Assembly (NCBI RefSeq): GCF_014201095.1
Contig: NZ_JACHDN010000001.1
Coordinates: 3,534,001-3,598,000 of the forward strand
Source of the DNA: Cellulomonas hominis
Lineage (GTDB): Bacteria; Actinomycetota; Actinomycetes; Actinomycetales; Cellulomonadaceae
Direction: 5' to 3'
DNA: 64,000 bases
The position numbers were made by a program, and so were the translations under genes. Every line of letters starts with the position of its first letter. The first letter of the stretch is position 1. The notes beneath the pieces are model-generated. The model searched no databases, was not told where the DNA came from, and was given only the letters and a program-made list of their open reading frames with translations. Of this stretch, positions 15,660 to 23,745 are shown in pieces.

Positions 15660-18600
15660 ATGACCCTGAGCTTGGCCGCCGACGCGCTTCGCGCCCTGCA
15701 CACCCTCACCCGACTCGACGGCCCGGCCCAGAGCTGGGAGCGGGAGATCCTCGCCGCGTGGCCGGGCTGGGGCGCGCTCGCCCCCGCGTTCGCGACCCAG
15801 CCGAAGGGCAAGTGGATCCAGGTCGCCGACGAGCTGGAGAACCTGCTCGGCGACCGGACCGACTGGCTCGCCGCCGGTCTGCAGGCCACCGACACCAGCT
15901 ACTACACCCCCGGCTGGCTCATCGACGGCATGCTGGACGTGCTCACGCGAGTCGGCTTCACGGGCGGCGACATCCTCGAGCCTGGCTGCGGGTCGGGCCG
16001 CTTCATGGGCACCGGCGCCCTGCCCGGCGCCCGCTGGACCGGCATCGAGGCCGACCCCGTCTCCGCCGCGATCGCCACCGCCCTGCACCCCGAAGCGACC
16101 ATCCTGGCCCAGCGTCTGGAGCACACCACCCTGCGGGAGGCGTCCTTCGACGCCGCGATCGGCAACGTTCCCTTCTCCGGGGCCGCCCCGTTCGACCCCG
16201 AGGTCAGCGCGCCGAACCTGCACGCCTACTTCATCCTGCGCGCGCTGCGCGCCGTCCGCCCTGGCGGGTACGTCATCGTCGCCACCTCCCGCTACCTGCT
16301 GGACGACGCCCGTCACACCGACGCGATCACCGAGCTCGGCGAGCTGCGCGGAGCGGTCCGGCTGGCGTCGGGGACCTTCGAGGCCACCGCCGCCGTCGCC
16401 GACGTCCTGGTGCTGCGTCGCCGCGGAGGGCAGCCGGTTGCCGGTGCCTGGGACGACGTCAAGCACCGAACCGGTGGCCCGCTGCGCTCCGGGTACCGGT
16501 TCGGCGACGGCGAGGTCCGCGGGGACAACCGGCTGGTGGTCCGCAACGAGGCCGGCGACCAGGGCTTCAACACCCCCGAGGTGAAGGTCAACCGGTACTG
16601 GGAGCTGCACCCGACCCACGTCGCCGGCCGCATGGTCGCCACCGGGTTCGACCGCGCCCCGCTCAACGTCCTGGCTCAGGACCCCGCCGCCTCAGGCGCC
16701 GCCGCGCTGGCCGCCGCGACGGCTGACCTGCCGTCCCTACCGCCGCGCCCGGAAGCCGTCGACCCGTTCGAGGGCCTGGTGCTCGCTGATGCGCAAGGGC
16801 GGCGGGAGGGCTCGCTGCACCTGATCGACGGTGCCGTGTTCCAGGTCGTCGACGCGACGCTCGTGCCCAAGGACCGGCCCTCCGCCGAGCTGCGCGCCCT
16901 GATCGGCCTGCGGGACGCGATCGTGACGCTGCTGGCCGCCGACGCCGAGCACACCCAGGCCCGCGACAGCGACCCGGTCGCCCACCTGCGCGTTGCTGCG
17001 TTGGACGCCTACACCGCCTACGTGACGAAGTACGGGCCGCTGAACCGCGGCACCCTGCACGAGGGCGCGCTGGACCCCGAGACCGGCGAACCGAAGTTCT
17101 CCTGGCGTCGCCCGCCGATGGGCGGGTTCCGCCGCGACCCCGACTACATGACCGTGATGGCGTGCGAGGTCTACGACCCCGACACCGAGACTGCAGAGGC
17201 CGCCCCGGTGCTGTTGCGACCGGTCAACCGGGCACCCCGTCCGATCGAGCGGGTCGAGAGCCCAGCCGAGGCGATCGCGGTCTGCCTGGGCGAGAGCGGG
17301 CGCATCGACCTGGAGCGCGTCGCCGGGCTGCTCGACCTTCCCGCCGACGCCGACCCGATGGCAGCCCTGGGCGCGCTGGCCTACCTCGACCCCGACACCG
17401 GCCGGGCGGTCCCGGCCCGCGACTACCTCTCGGGCAACGTCCGGCAGAAGCTGGCTCGCGCGCGCACCGCCGCGGCCCGCGAGGCCGTCTACGCGCGCAA
17501 CATCACGGCGCTCGAGCGCGTCGTACCGGAGGACTTCGGCCCCTCCCGCATCCGGGCCACCCTGGGTGCGCCGTGGATCGCGCCCCAGCACGTTGCCACC
17601 TTCACCCAGCAGGTGCTGGGCCAGCGCGCCGACGTCCGGTACTCCGCGGCGCTGGCGCTGTGGGAGATCGAGGGCAAGTGGTGGGGCAAGCCTGAGCAGG
17701 CGCTGGCCTGGGGCACCGGACGCAAGACCCCGTTCCAGATCCTCGAGGCCACGCTGAACGGGCGCCCGCTGACGGTCGTCGACGAGGTCTGGGACGAGCA
17801 CGCCAAGCGGTACCGCTCCGTACGCAACCCGGGGGAGACCCTGGCCGCCGAGGAGAAGGCCACCGCGATGCAGGAGCGGTTCGCCACCTGGATCTGGGAG
17901 GACAAGGCCCGGGCCGAGGCGGTCGCCGCCGAGTTCAACGGCCGCTTCCGCTCCCACGTGGCCCGTGTCGCCGACGGCTCCGCCATGACCTTCCCGGGCC
18001 TGTCGCCCGACATCTCGCTGTGGCCCTGGCAGAGGGACGCCGTCGACCGGATCCTGTCGGCGCCCCGGACCGCGATCGGTCACGCCGTCGGCGCCGGCAA
18101 GACGCTCTCGATGGTGGTCTCGGCGATGCGGCTTCGCCAGCTCGGGCTGGCGACCAAGCCGATGCTCGCCGTGCCCGGGCACCTGCTGGAGCAGATCGCA
18201 CGGGAGGCCATGCAGGCCTACCCCGGCGGGAAGTTCCTGATCGCGTCCAAGGAGGACCTGGCCGGCGACGCCCGCCGGCTGTTCGCTGCCCGCTGCGCCA
18301 CTGGTGACTGGGACCTGGTCATCGTCACCCACGAGACCCTGGTGTCGCTGCCGGTCGACCCGCGCGCCGAGGAGGACTGGGTCACCGAGGAGAAGTACGC
18401 CCTGGCCGATGCGATCCGCTCGGACGAGAACCGCTCCTCCCGCGGCCGTACCGCCAAGGCCATCGCCACCGCCGTCAAGAAGCTCGACGCGCGCCTGGCC
18501 GAGTTGCGCCACCAGGTCGCCGACCCCGCCGCGGTCATGTTCGAGCACCTGGGCGTCGACTGGCTCGGCGTCGACGAGGTCCACATGTTCAAGCGCCTGA

Positions 18601-20426
18601 GCATCACGGCCCGAGCGGAGGGCTTCTCCTTCGGTGCGTCCAAGCGGGCCACCGACCTGCTGCTCAAGGTCCGGGTGCTCGGGCAGCGCCGCGGCGACCG
18701 GCCCCACTTCGCCGGGTTCTCCGGCACGCTGTTCTCCAACACCCTCGCCGAGATCTACGTCTGGCAGAAGTTCTTCCAGCCCGAGGCGCTGGCCGCCGCG
18801 GGTCTGGAGTCCTTCGACGCCTGGGCCGCCATGTTCGTCCGGTTCGTCACCGCGGTCGAGGTCGCCCCCGACGGGTCGGGCTTCCGGATGCACCGCCGTC
18901 CGGCGGAGATCACCAACACCCGCGCCCTGATGGGCATGTTCACCCAGGTCGCCGACCTGCTGCCCGCCGATGCGCTCCCGCTGGAGCGGCCCGAGACGCA
19001 CTGGCACACCGAGGTCGCCCAGATGAGCGGGCCGCAGGCCGACTTCGTCGCCGCGCTGGCCACGCGCGCCGACGCGCTGCGCAGCAAGAGGCCCACGGCC
19101 GGTACCGACAACATGCTGCTGATCTGCAACGACGGCCGCCTGGTCGCCCTCGACCCCGCGTTGGTCGGGCTGGAGGGGCCGGCAAGCAAGCTCGACATGG
19201 TCGCCGCACGCGTCGCCGCGATCTACCACCGCGACGCGTGCCGCACCTACCCCGGCGCCGAGAGGCCCGGGTCGCTGCAGCTGGCCCTGTGCGACCTGGG
19301 CACACCCGGCGCCAAGGGCTCGCAGACCTACGGCCGCATCAAGGCCGCCCTGATCGCGCGCGGCGTCCCGGCCTCCCAGATCCGGTTCGTGCACGAGGCC
19401 GGCACCGACAAGGCCCGCGCGGCGCTGTTCGCCGCCTGCCGCGACGGACAGGTCTCGGTCCTGATCGGCTCCACCGGCAAGGTCGGCGTCGGCACGAACA
19501 TCCAGACCCGGATGGCCGCGCTGCACCACGTCGACGTCCCATGGCGCCCGGCGGACATCGAGCAGCGCGAGGGCCGCGGCCGCCGGCCGGGCAACAAGGC
19601 CGGCCGGCTGGACATCTACCGGTACGTCACCGAGGGCTCCTTCGACGCCTACATGTGGCAGACCAACCAGACCAAGGCAGGGTTCATCCACGCGCTGCTG
19701 TCGGCCTCGCAGGACGTCGACACCGTCTCCGACATCGGCGCCGCCGTCCTGTCCTACGGGGAGGTCAAGGCGCTCGCCTCGGGCAACCCGCTGCTGCTGG
19801 AGCACGCGCAAGCGCTGGCCGACGTGCGCCGGCTGCGGACCCTGCACGCGATCCACGCCCAGCACGTGGGCGACCTGAACCGCCGCGCCCGCGACCTGGG
19901 GGAGCGGGCCGAGCGGGCCCGGGCCGTGGGCCAGAGCATGGAGAAGGTCGCCGAGACCGTCGCCTCCTGGACCGAGCGACCGTACTTCGACCCGGCCAGT
20001 GAAGATGCCTCGGTCGCTTCGATGCTGACCCAGGAGCGGCCCGGCCACGGGCGCCTCTCGCGCTCCTGGCGCGGGCTGAAGGTGGAGCTGGGCAAGTCCC
20101 GGGTCGGCGCTCCTCGCCTGCTGCGGATCTACCTGGACTACCGCGAGCTCGACGAGGTTCGGGTGCCGCTGCGTGCACTGCGGCATGACGCGGTCGCCGC
20201 GGTCCGCCAGGCACTGGGGCAGTGGCTAGCCAGCACCGAGACCTTCCGGGCCGACCTGGCGCTTCGGGTCGAGGACGCCCGTGAGGAGGCGCGCGACCTG
20301 CTCGCGGCCGCCGAGACAGCCCGGTTCGAGCACGAGGAGGAACTGGCCGCCGCCGAGGCGCACCTGACCCGCGTCAACAACGCGATGGCTGAGGACGCCG
20401 CCGAGCACCTGGCGGCAGCCGCCTGA
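15660..20426 (+). CDS. Giant methylase-helicase fusion (1588 aa)
   Basis: The N-terminal ~280 residues form an adenine-type DNA methylase: SAM motif ILEPGCGSGRF at about 106-116 and the catalytic-type GNVPFSG at about 167-173 (usual NPPF/Y replaced by NVPF). After a linker comes a superfamily-2 helicase: IGHAVGAGKTLSMVVSAM (Walker A near 810), LGVDEVHMFKRL (motif II near 969), STGKVGVGTNIQ and EQREGRGRRPGN (motifs V/VI near 1280-1310). The last ~190 residues are coiled coil. This domain order is that of plasmid-borne 'N12-class' methylase/SNF2-like proteins found on conjugative elements. A role in protecting or remodelling incoming DNA is inference. It has its own motif A and is followed 32 nt later by a motif-A gene. 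Confidence 0.85.
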   Translation: MTLSLAADALRALHTLTRLDGPAQSWEREILAAWPGWGALAPAFATQPKGKWIQVADELENLLGDRTDWLAAGLQATDTSYYTPGWLIDGMLDVLTRVGFTGGDILEPGCGSGRFMGTGALPGARWTGIEADPVSAAIATALHPEATILAQRLEHTTLREASFDAAIGNVPFSGAAPFDPEVSAPNLHAYFILRALRAVRPGGYVIVATSRYLLDDARHTDAITELGELRGAVRLASGTFEATAAVADVLVLRRRGGQPVAGAWDDVKHRTGGPLRSGYRFGDGEVRGDNRLVVRNEAGDQGFNTPEVKVNRYWELHPTHVAGRMVATGFDRAPLNVLAQDPAASGAAALAAATADLPSLPPRPEAVDPFEGLVLADAQGRREGSLHLIDGAVFQVVDATLVPKDRPSAELRALIGLRDAIVTLLAADAEHTQARDSDPVAHLRVAALDAYTAYVTKYGPLNRGTLHEGALDPETGEPKFSWRRPPMGGFRRDPDYMTVMACEVYDPDTETAEAAPVLLRPVNRAPRPIERVESPAEAIAVCLGESGRIDLERVAGLLDLPADADPMAALGALAYLDPDTGRAVPARDYLSGNVRQKLARARTAAAREAVYARNITALERVVPEDFGPSRIRATLGAPWIAPQHVATFTQQVLGQRADVRYSAALALWEIEGKWWGKPEQALAWGTGRKTPFQILEATLNGRPLTVVDEVWDEHAKRYRSVRNPGETLAAEEKATAMQERFATWIWEDKARAEAVAAEFNGRFRSHVARVADGSAMTFPGLSPDISLWPWQRDAVDRILSAPRTAIGHAVGAGKTLSMVVSAMRLRQLGLATKPMLAVPGHLLEQIAREAMQAYPGGKFLIASKEDLAGDARRLFAARCATGDWDLVIVTHETLVSLPVDPRAEEDWVTEEKYALADAIRSDENRSSRGRTAKAIATAVKKLDARLAELRHQVADPAAVMFEHLGVDWLGVDEVHMFKRLSITARAEGFSFGASKRATDLLLKVRVLGQRRGDRPHFAGFSGTLFSNTLAEIYVWQKFFQPEALAAAGLESFDAWAAMFVRFVTAVEVAPDGSGFRMHRRPAEITNTRALMGMFTQVADLLPADALPLERPETHWHTEVAQMSGPQADFVAALATRADALRSKRPTAGTDNMLLICNDGRLVALDPALVGLEGPASKLDMVAARVAAIYHRDACRTYPGAERPGSLQLALCDLGTPGAKGSQTYGRIKAALIARGVPASQIRFVHEAGTDKARAALFAACRDGQVSVLIGSTGKVGVGTNIQTRMAALHHVDVPWRPADIEQREGRGRRPGNKAGRLDIYRYVTEGSFDAYMWQTNQTKAGFIHALLSASQDVDTVSDIGAAVLSYGEVKALASGNPLLLEHAQALADVRRLRTLHAIHAQHVGDLNRRARDLGERAERARAVGQSMEKVAETVASWTERPYFDPASEDASVASMLTQERPGHGRLSRSWRGLKVELGKSRVGAPRLLRIYLDYRELDEVRVPLRALRHDAVAAVRQALGQWLASTETFRADLALRVEDAREEARDLLAAAETARFEHEEELAAAEAHLTRVNNAMAEDAAEHLAAAA

Positions 20427-20440
20427 GCCGGGCCGATCGG

Positions 20441-20449
20441 CCCGCACAT
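20441..20449 (+). promoter_or_regulatory. Motif A (CCCGCACAT) before the 20459 gene
   Basis: CCCGCACAT CTACGAGCC leads to ATG 20459; it starts 14 nt after the previous stop. Confidence 0.6.
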
Positions 20450-20458
20450 CTACGAGCC

Positions 20459-21049
20459 ATGAGCCCGAGCCCCGCCACCCGTGCCACTCGCGTGCCCGCC
20501 GGCGTGCGGGCCGGCGGGCAGTTCGCCACCGAAGCTCGCGACGAGGCCCCGATGGGCCTGCTAGCGACACAGCAGGAGATGAGCCCGGACGAGGACGGCT
20601 TCCCGACAGTGCTGTGTGCCCGGTGTCAGGGGTCCGGCAAGTCGCTGTACAACCGGGACGCAGGCCACTCGCGCTGCTTCGCCTGCAACGGGCTCGGCCG
20701 GCGGTACCCGCGCGGCCCGGTCGCCGACGCGATCGCCCAGTTCTCCAAGGCCCGGACCGCGGCGGCGCGCCCGCAGGCGTGGCAGGTCCGCGCCGGGGAC
20801 GTCGTCTCCCCGATCTACGAGGGCTACGGGCAGGCGAAGTGGGGCGTGGTCGAGAAGGTGCTGGTCGCGCGCGGCCGGCCGGTGCGCTTCGAGGGCGAGG
20901 GCGAGAACCGGCGGCCGACAGCCTGGGCTGCACTCCTCGTACTCGACGACGGGCGACGGCTGCAGGTCACCACAGACACGGTGCTCGCACGTCGAGCGAG
21001 CGAGGTTGACCCCGCCCCGTTCGTGGAGATGGCGCTGGCGGGGGAGTAG
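20459..21049 (+). CDS. DnaJ-type zinc-finger protein with GGQFAT tag
   Basis: The 196-aa product starts with the shared tag (RVPAGVRAGGQFATEARDEA, about residues 11-30). It continues with two CxxCxGxG-like knuckles, CARCQGSGKS (about 53) and CFACNGLGRR (about 73), a DnaJ-type zinc-binding pattern. The C-terminal half looks beta-rich (VVSPIYEGYGQAKWGVVEKV), similar to small SH3-like folds. Function is unknown. It converges on the small minus-strand gene just downstream. Confidence 0.65.
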   Translation: MSPSPATRATRVPAGVRAGGQFATEARDEAPMGLLATQQEMSPDEDGFPTVLCARCQGSGKSLYNRDAGHSRCFACNGLGRRYPRGPVADAIAQFSKARTAAARPQAWQVRAGDVVSPIYEGYGQAKWGVVEKVLVARGRPVRFEGEGENRRPTAWAALLVLDDGRRLQVTTDTVLARRASEVDPAPFVEMALAGE

Positions 21050-21052
21050 ACG

Positions 21053-21269
21053 TCAGGCCCTGCGCCGGCGCCGCAGCGCGCGGGTGGTCCACGCGTCGTC
21101 GACGACCTTGGCCACCCAGAGGGCCGCGACAGCGAACGCGAGACCCGGCCAAGTCTGGCCACGACCACGCCCACCAGATCGAGCACCCGAGCAGGGCGGC
21201 CCAGGCCAAGGCGCCCTGGAGGCTGACCTGTGGGGCGACTGAGGCGCCCGTGGAGCGCGAGGTGTCCAT
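21053..21269 (-). CDS. Small two-helix membrane protein, apparent frameshift
   Basis: Motif A fixes an ATG at 21269 on the minus strand. That frame opens with a membrane helix (ALAWAALLGCSIWWAW) and then turns into Arg-rich sequence. The neighbouring frame supplies a second helix and a natural end (GLAFAVAALWVAKVVDDAW, then TTRALRRRRRA and TGA at 21053). A one-base shift at about 21150-21175 would join them into a protein of about 71 aa with two membrane spans and a basic tail. Without a shift the ATG frame runs to 20967 and encodes 100 aa. Confidence 0.45.
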
Positions 21270-21278
21270 GCCCCACAG

Positions 21279-21287
21279 ATGTGCGGC
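21279..21287 (-). promoter_or_regulatory. Motif A before the 21269 start
   Basis: On the minus strand GCCGCACAT CTGTGGGGC leads to ATG 21269. This is the last copy before the accessory island. Confidence 0.55.
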
Positions 21288-21514
21288 ATGGAGCCATGCG
21301 GTCTCGGTTCGAGTTGCTGCTGTCGAGTGCGAGATGCCGATCGGCGCTCACGGGTTCTACCTCCGGAGTGCCGCCGTGGTGAGCAGCGGTGGCCGATGAC
21401 CATGCCGAGTGGCCGGGCGACGTCAGCCGACGGAGGTGCGGGCCTTCCTCGGTACGCCCGCTGTCGGCCGCAGGTCCGAGGGCGACGAGCAGCTGGCGAT
21501 CTCCAGCGCGGCGC

Positions 21515-22132
21515 TCAGCGGCCTGAGGTGTCAGCCAGGACCGCGCCGGCGTCGAGCTCGGGCCGTGACGGCAGGTGGCGGTAGAGCGTCGTGCGGGGGA
21601 TGCCGGTGCGAGCGCTCACCTGGCGAATCGTCAGGTGCTCGACGTCCCTGAGGTGCGCGGCGTACCGCAGCTGTTCGTCGGTCACCGTGCGAGGCCGACC
21701 GACCTGCTTGCCGGCGGACTCGGCGACGGCTCGCGCGTGGCTGACGCGCTCGAGCATGTAGGTCCGCTCCATCTGCGCGAACAGGGCGAGCATGACGACG
21801 GCGAGCTGGGCCATCGGGTCGTCCGGGTCGGTCGTGTCGACGCGGATCGGGTCGGCCAGGTTGCGCAGGCCGATGCCGCGCTCGTTCAGGTCGTGGAGCA
21901 TGTTGAGGGTGTCACGGACCGTGCGCCCGAGGCGGTCGAGTGTGTGCACGACGATGACGTCGCCGCGGCGCGCGTACGAGAGCAGCCGCTGAAGCCCGTC
22001 ACGGTCCGTGGTCGCGCCGGACTTCCGGTCGACGTAGGTGTGCTCGGGCTCCACGCCGACGGCGGCGAGCGCGTCGAGTTGGCGGGTCAGGTCCTGCTTC
22101 GACGTCGAGATGCGCGCGTACCCCAGCAGCAT
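21515..22132 (-). CDS. Serine recombinase (resolvase/invertase)
   Basis: The 205-aa protein is a small serine recombinase of the Tn3-resolvase/Hin class. The catalytic serine is in YARISTSKQDLTRQLDAL (about residue 9), followed by the arginine-bearing VHTLDRLGRTVRDTL, the long E helix, and a C-terminal helix-turn-helix (TIRQVSARTGIPRTTLYRHL). Such enzymes resolve cointegrates or invert segments at short res/hix sites. It stands at the left edge of the accessory island, separated from the backbone by 245 nt, and may be what is left of a transposon. No transposase is next to it. Confidence 0.9.
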   Translation of the reverse strand: MLLGYARISTSKQDLTRQLDALAAVGVEPEHTYVDRKSGATTDRDGLQRLLSYARRGDVIVVHTLDRLGRTVRDTLNMLHDLNERGIGLRNLADPIRVDTTDPDDPMAQLAVVMLALFAQMERTYMLERVSHARAVAESAGKQVGRPRTVTDEQLRYAAHLRDVEHLTIRQVSARTGIPRTTLYRHLPSRPELDAGAVLADTSGR

Positions 22133-22311
22133 GCTCGGACAGTACCGGATGTCGCGGATGCCGGAGGTTCCGGGACGCGGCGTTGTGGGATGACTTCTGG
22201 TACGCGGATTCGCCGCGTGTCGCGTGTGACTTTCAGAGATCGCCGGCGGGGCCCCGCGGATTCTGAGTGGCGGCCTCGGCCGCCTGGGTCGCAATCGCCG
22301 CAGCCCGCTGA

Positions 22312-22333
22312 CACCGGCGGGCACGGGCCGGTG
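22312..22333 (-). terminator. Hairpin after the regulator operon
   Basis: CACCGGC and GCCGGTG form a perfect 7-bp stem with an 8-nt loop, 54 nt after the stop of the 22387 gene on its strand. A second hairpin (GGCGGCC-TC-GGCCGCC) follows at 22269-22284. No U-run is seen, as is usual at this GC content. Confidence 0.35.
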
Positions 22334-22386
22334 ATCACGACGACATAGTTGTCTTGGGCGTTGGACGGCTCGACCGGTCGTCTGTT

Positions 22387-22782
22387 TCAGCGGCGCTGAC
22401 CGGTGATGAGACGTAGGAAGTCTCCGACGGGAACTCGGGCTTCGAGTGGGTGGCGGAAGGGCTGATCTCCGTTGACCGTGTAGCTGTTGCGTCGGCCGAC
22501 GCGTTCCTTGAGGACGTAGCCGGCGTCTTCGAGGTTGCGCAGGATGCCTTGGACGGCTCGTTCGGTGATCCCCACCCGAGCGGCGATGTCGCGCAGGCGG
22601 GACTGTGGGTCGAGTGCGAGGCAGACGAGCACGTGGCCATGGTTGGACAGGAAGGTCCACTCAGGCAGGTTCTCGGGGCTTGGCTGGGCGGACACTCGTA
22701 GAGAGTACTGCGCAGACATGATCGGCAACTCGCGCATCGCCGTGCTGGTGTGGAGGGACGAGGTTTCGGCTTGGGTGGTCAC
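22387..22782 (-). CDS. Winged-helix transcriptional regulator
   Basis: The 131-aa protein has a MarR/ArsR-like winged helix: FLSNHGHVLVCLALDPQSRL, the recognition helix region IAARVGITERAVQGILRNLE, and the wing GYVLKERVGRRNSYTVN. I take the GTG at 22782 because it overlaps the stop of the upstream gene (GTGA). Internal ATGs at 22737 and 22719 are alternatives giving proteins of 116 and 110 aa. It forms an operon with the universal stress protein and is the natural candidate for binding the palindromes found upstream of the island genes. Confidence 0.75.
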   Translation of the reverse strand: MTTQAETSSLHTSTAMRELPIMSAQYSLRVSAQPSPENLPEWTFLSNHGHVLVCLALDPQSRLRDIAARVGITERAVQGILRNLEDAGYVLKERVGRRNSYTVNGDQPFRHPLEARVPVGDFLRLITGQRR

Positions 22783-23456
22783 GGCGCCTCGACCCGGCTC
22801 TTTGTGGGGCGGCGTGCAAGCACCGGCTCGTGACTCGCGAGGCTTGCGTCGGGGCCGACGATGAGGACGGGGAACGGCGCCTTGCGCGCGAGCTCCTCGG
22901 CGACGCTGCCGAGGATTCGTACAGACAGTCCGCGGCCTTTCCTGCCGATCGCGACGAGGTCGGCGTGGTGGCGTCGGGCGCAGCGCAGCAGCGCCGGCCC
23001 GGGTCGCCCAGCGAGCACCTCACAAGTGACGGCCCGGTCGCCGACGGTGCGGCGGGCAGCAGCCAGGAGCTCGTGGGCGGCGTGCTGGCGGCCGCGCCAG
23101 TCGATGTCGGCCGCATCGAAATCCACCACCGTCGCGAGCACGATGACTATCGCGGACTTCTCGTCGAACAGGCGCAGGACCGCATGCAGGGCCGCGTGGG
23201 ACTCTAGGGATTCGTCGATGCCGACGAGGACCCGGGTGCTGTCGGTGGGGAAGTCGTCGGCCTGGTCCGCGTGTACGAGCCTGGGTGTGCGCTCGATGCG
23301 CTCGGCGGCCATGAGGGCAAGGAAGGGGCCGAACACCACGGCCATCAGGAGCCACAGTGGGTCGCGGTGACCGCGGCGCGCCATCCACAGGATCGTTGCT
23401 AGTCCCGCCGCGAGCCACACCGCACCCGCCACGGCGCCGACCTGAATCCCAGTCAT
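22779..23456 (-). CDS. Membrane-linked universal stress protein
   Basis: The first ~55 residues contain two hydrophobic spans (VGAVAGAVWLAAGLATILWM and PLWLLMAVVFGPFLALMAAE). The rest is a single UspA domain: VLVGIDESLESHAAL at the start, ADLVAIGRKGRGLSVRILGS (the ATP-binding GxxG-9x-GS type loop) and PFPVLIVGP at the end. UspA domains bind ATP or act as dimeric stress sensors. The fusion to a membrane pair is less common and ties the sensor to the membrane. ATG 23456 has GGGAGG 9 nt upstream; a GTG at 23462 sits too close to that site. It is followed by the overlapping regulator gene. Confidence 0.85.
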   Translation of the reverse strand: MTGIQVGAVAGAVWLAAGLATILWMARRGHRDPLWLLMAVVFGPFLALMAAERIERTPRLVHADQADDFPTDSTRVLVGIDESLESHAALHAVLRLFDEKSAIVIVLATVVDFDAADIDWRGRQHAAHELLAAARRTVGDRAVTCEVLAGRPGPALLRCARRHHADLVAIGRKGRGLSVRILGSVAEELARKAPFPVLIVGPDASLASHEPVLARRPTKSRVEAP

Positions 23457-23572
23457 CGTCACCGCCTCCCTCGCGCCTGTCTCCGGGTGCCACCGACTCG
23501 GGAAGCGGCGGTGGCGGCTGTGCCCGATGTCGACAGTGTAATCCTAATGCGGGAAACATAGTGCGTCTATTG

Positions 23573-23734
23573 TCACCGAGGTCGGGGTGACGTGGCCAAG
23601 GCCGAGATCACCCCGACGCGTCGTGTCGGCACGCGTGCCCACGTAGCCAGGTCGTTCGCGCCGCGCAGGAACAACTCGCCTCCGACGGCCGCGAGCCCGA
23701 CGCCCGGGATAAAGGCCAAGGCGCCGGGCGTCAC
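23573..23734 (-). CDS. Possible small hydrophobic peptide
   Basis: A GTG at 23734, 12 nt after the P-type ATPase stop, opens a 53-aa frame with a hydrophobic stretch (ALAFIPGVGLAAVGGELFL) and a basic end. It has no clear ribosome site. The hydrophobic pattern and position fit a small membrane partner of the ATPase, but chance is not excluded. Confidence 0.3.
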   Translation of the reverse strand: MTPGALAFIPGVGLAAVGGELFLRGANDLATWARVPTRRVGVISALATSPRPR

Positions 23735-23745
23735 GGTCGGCCGGC

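Noticed and set aside
16737..20186. 1149-aa minus-strand open frame
   Set aside because: Antisense shadow of the methylase-helicase; repetitive Gly/Val/Asp composition.
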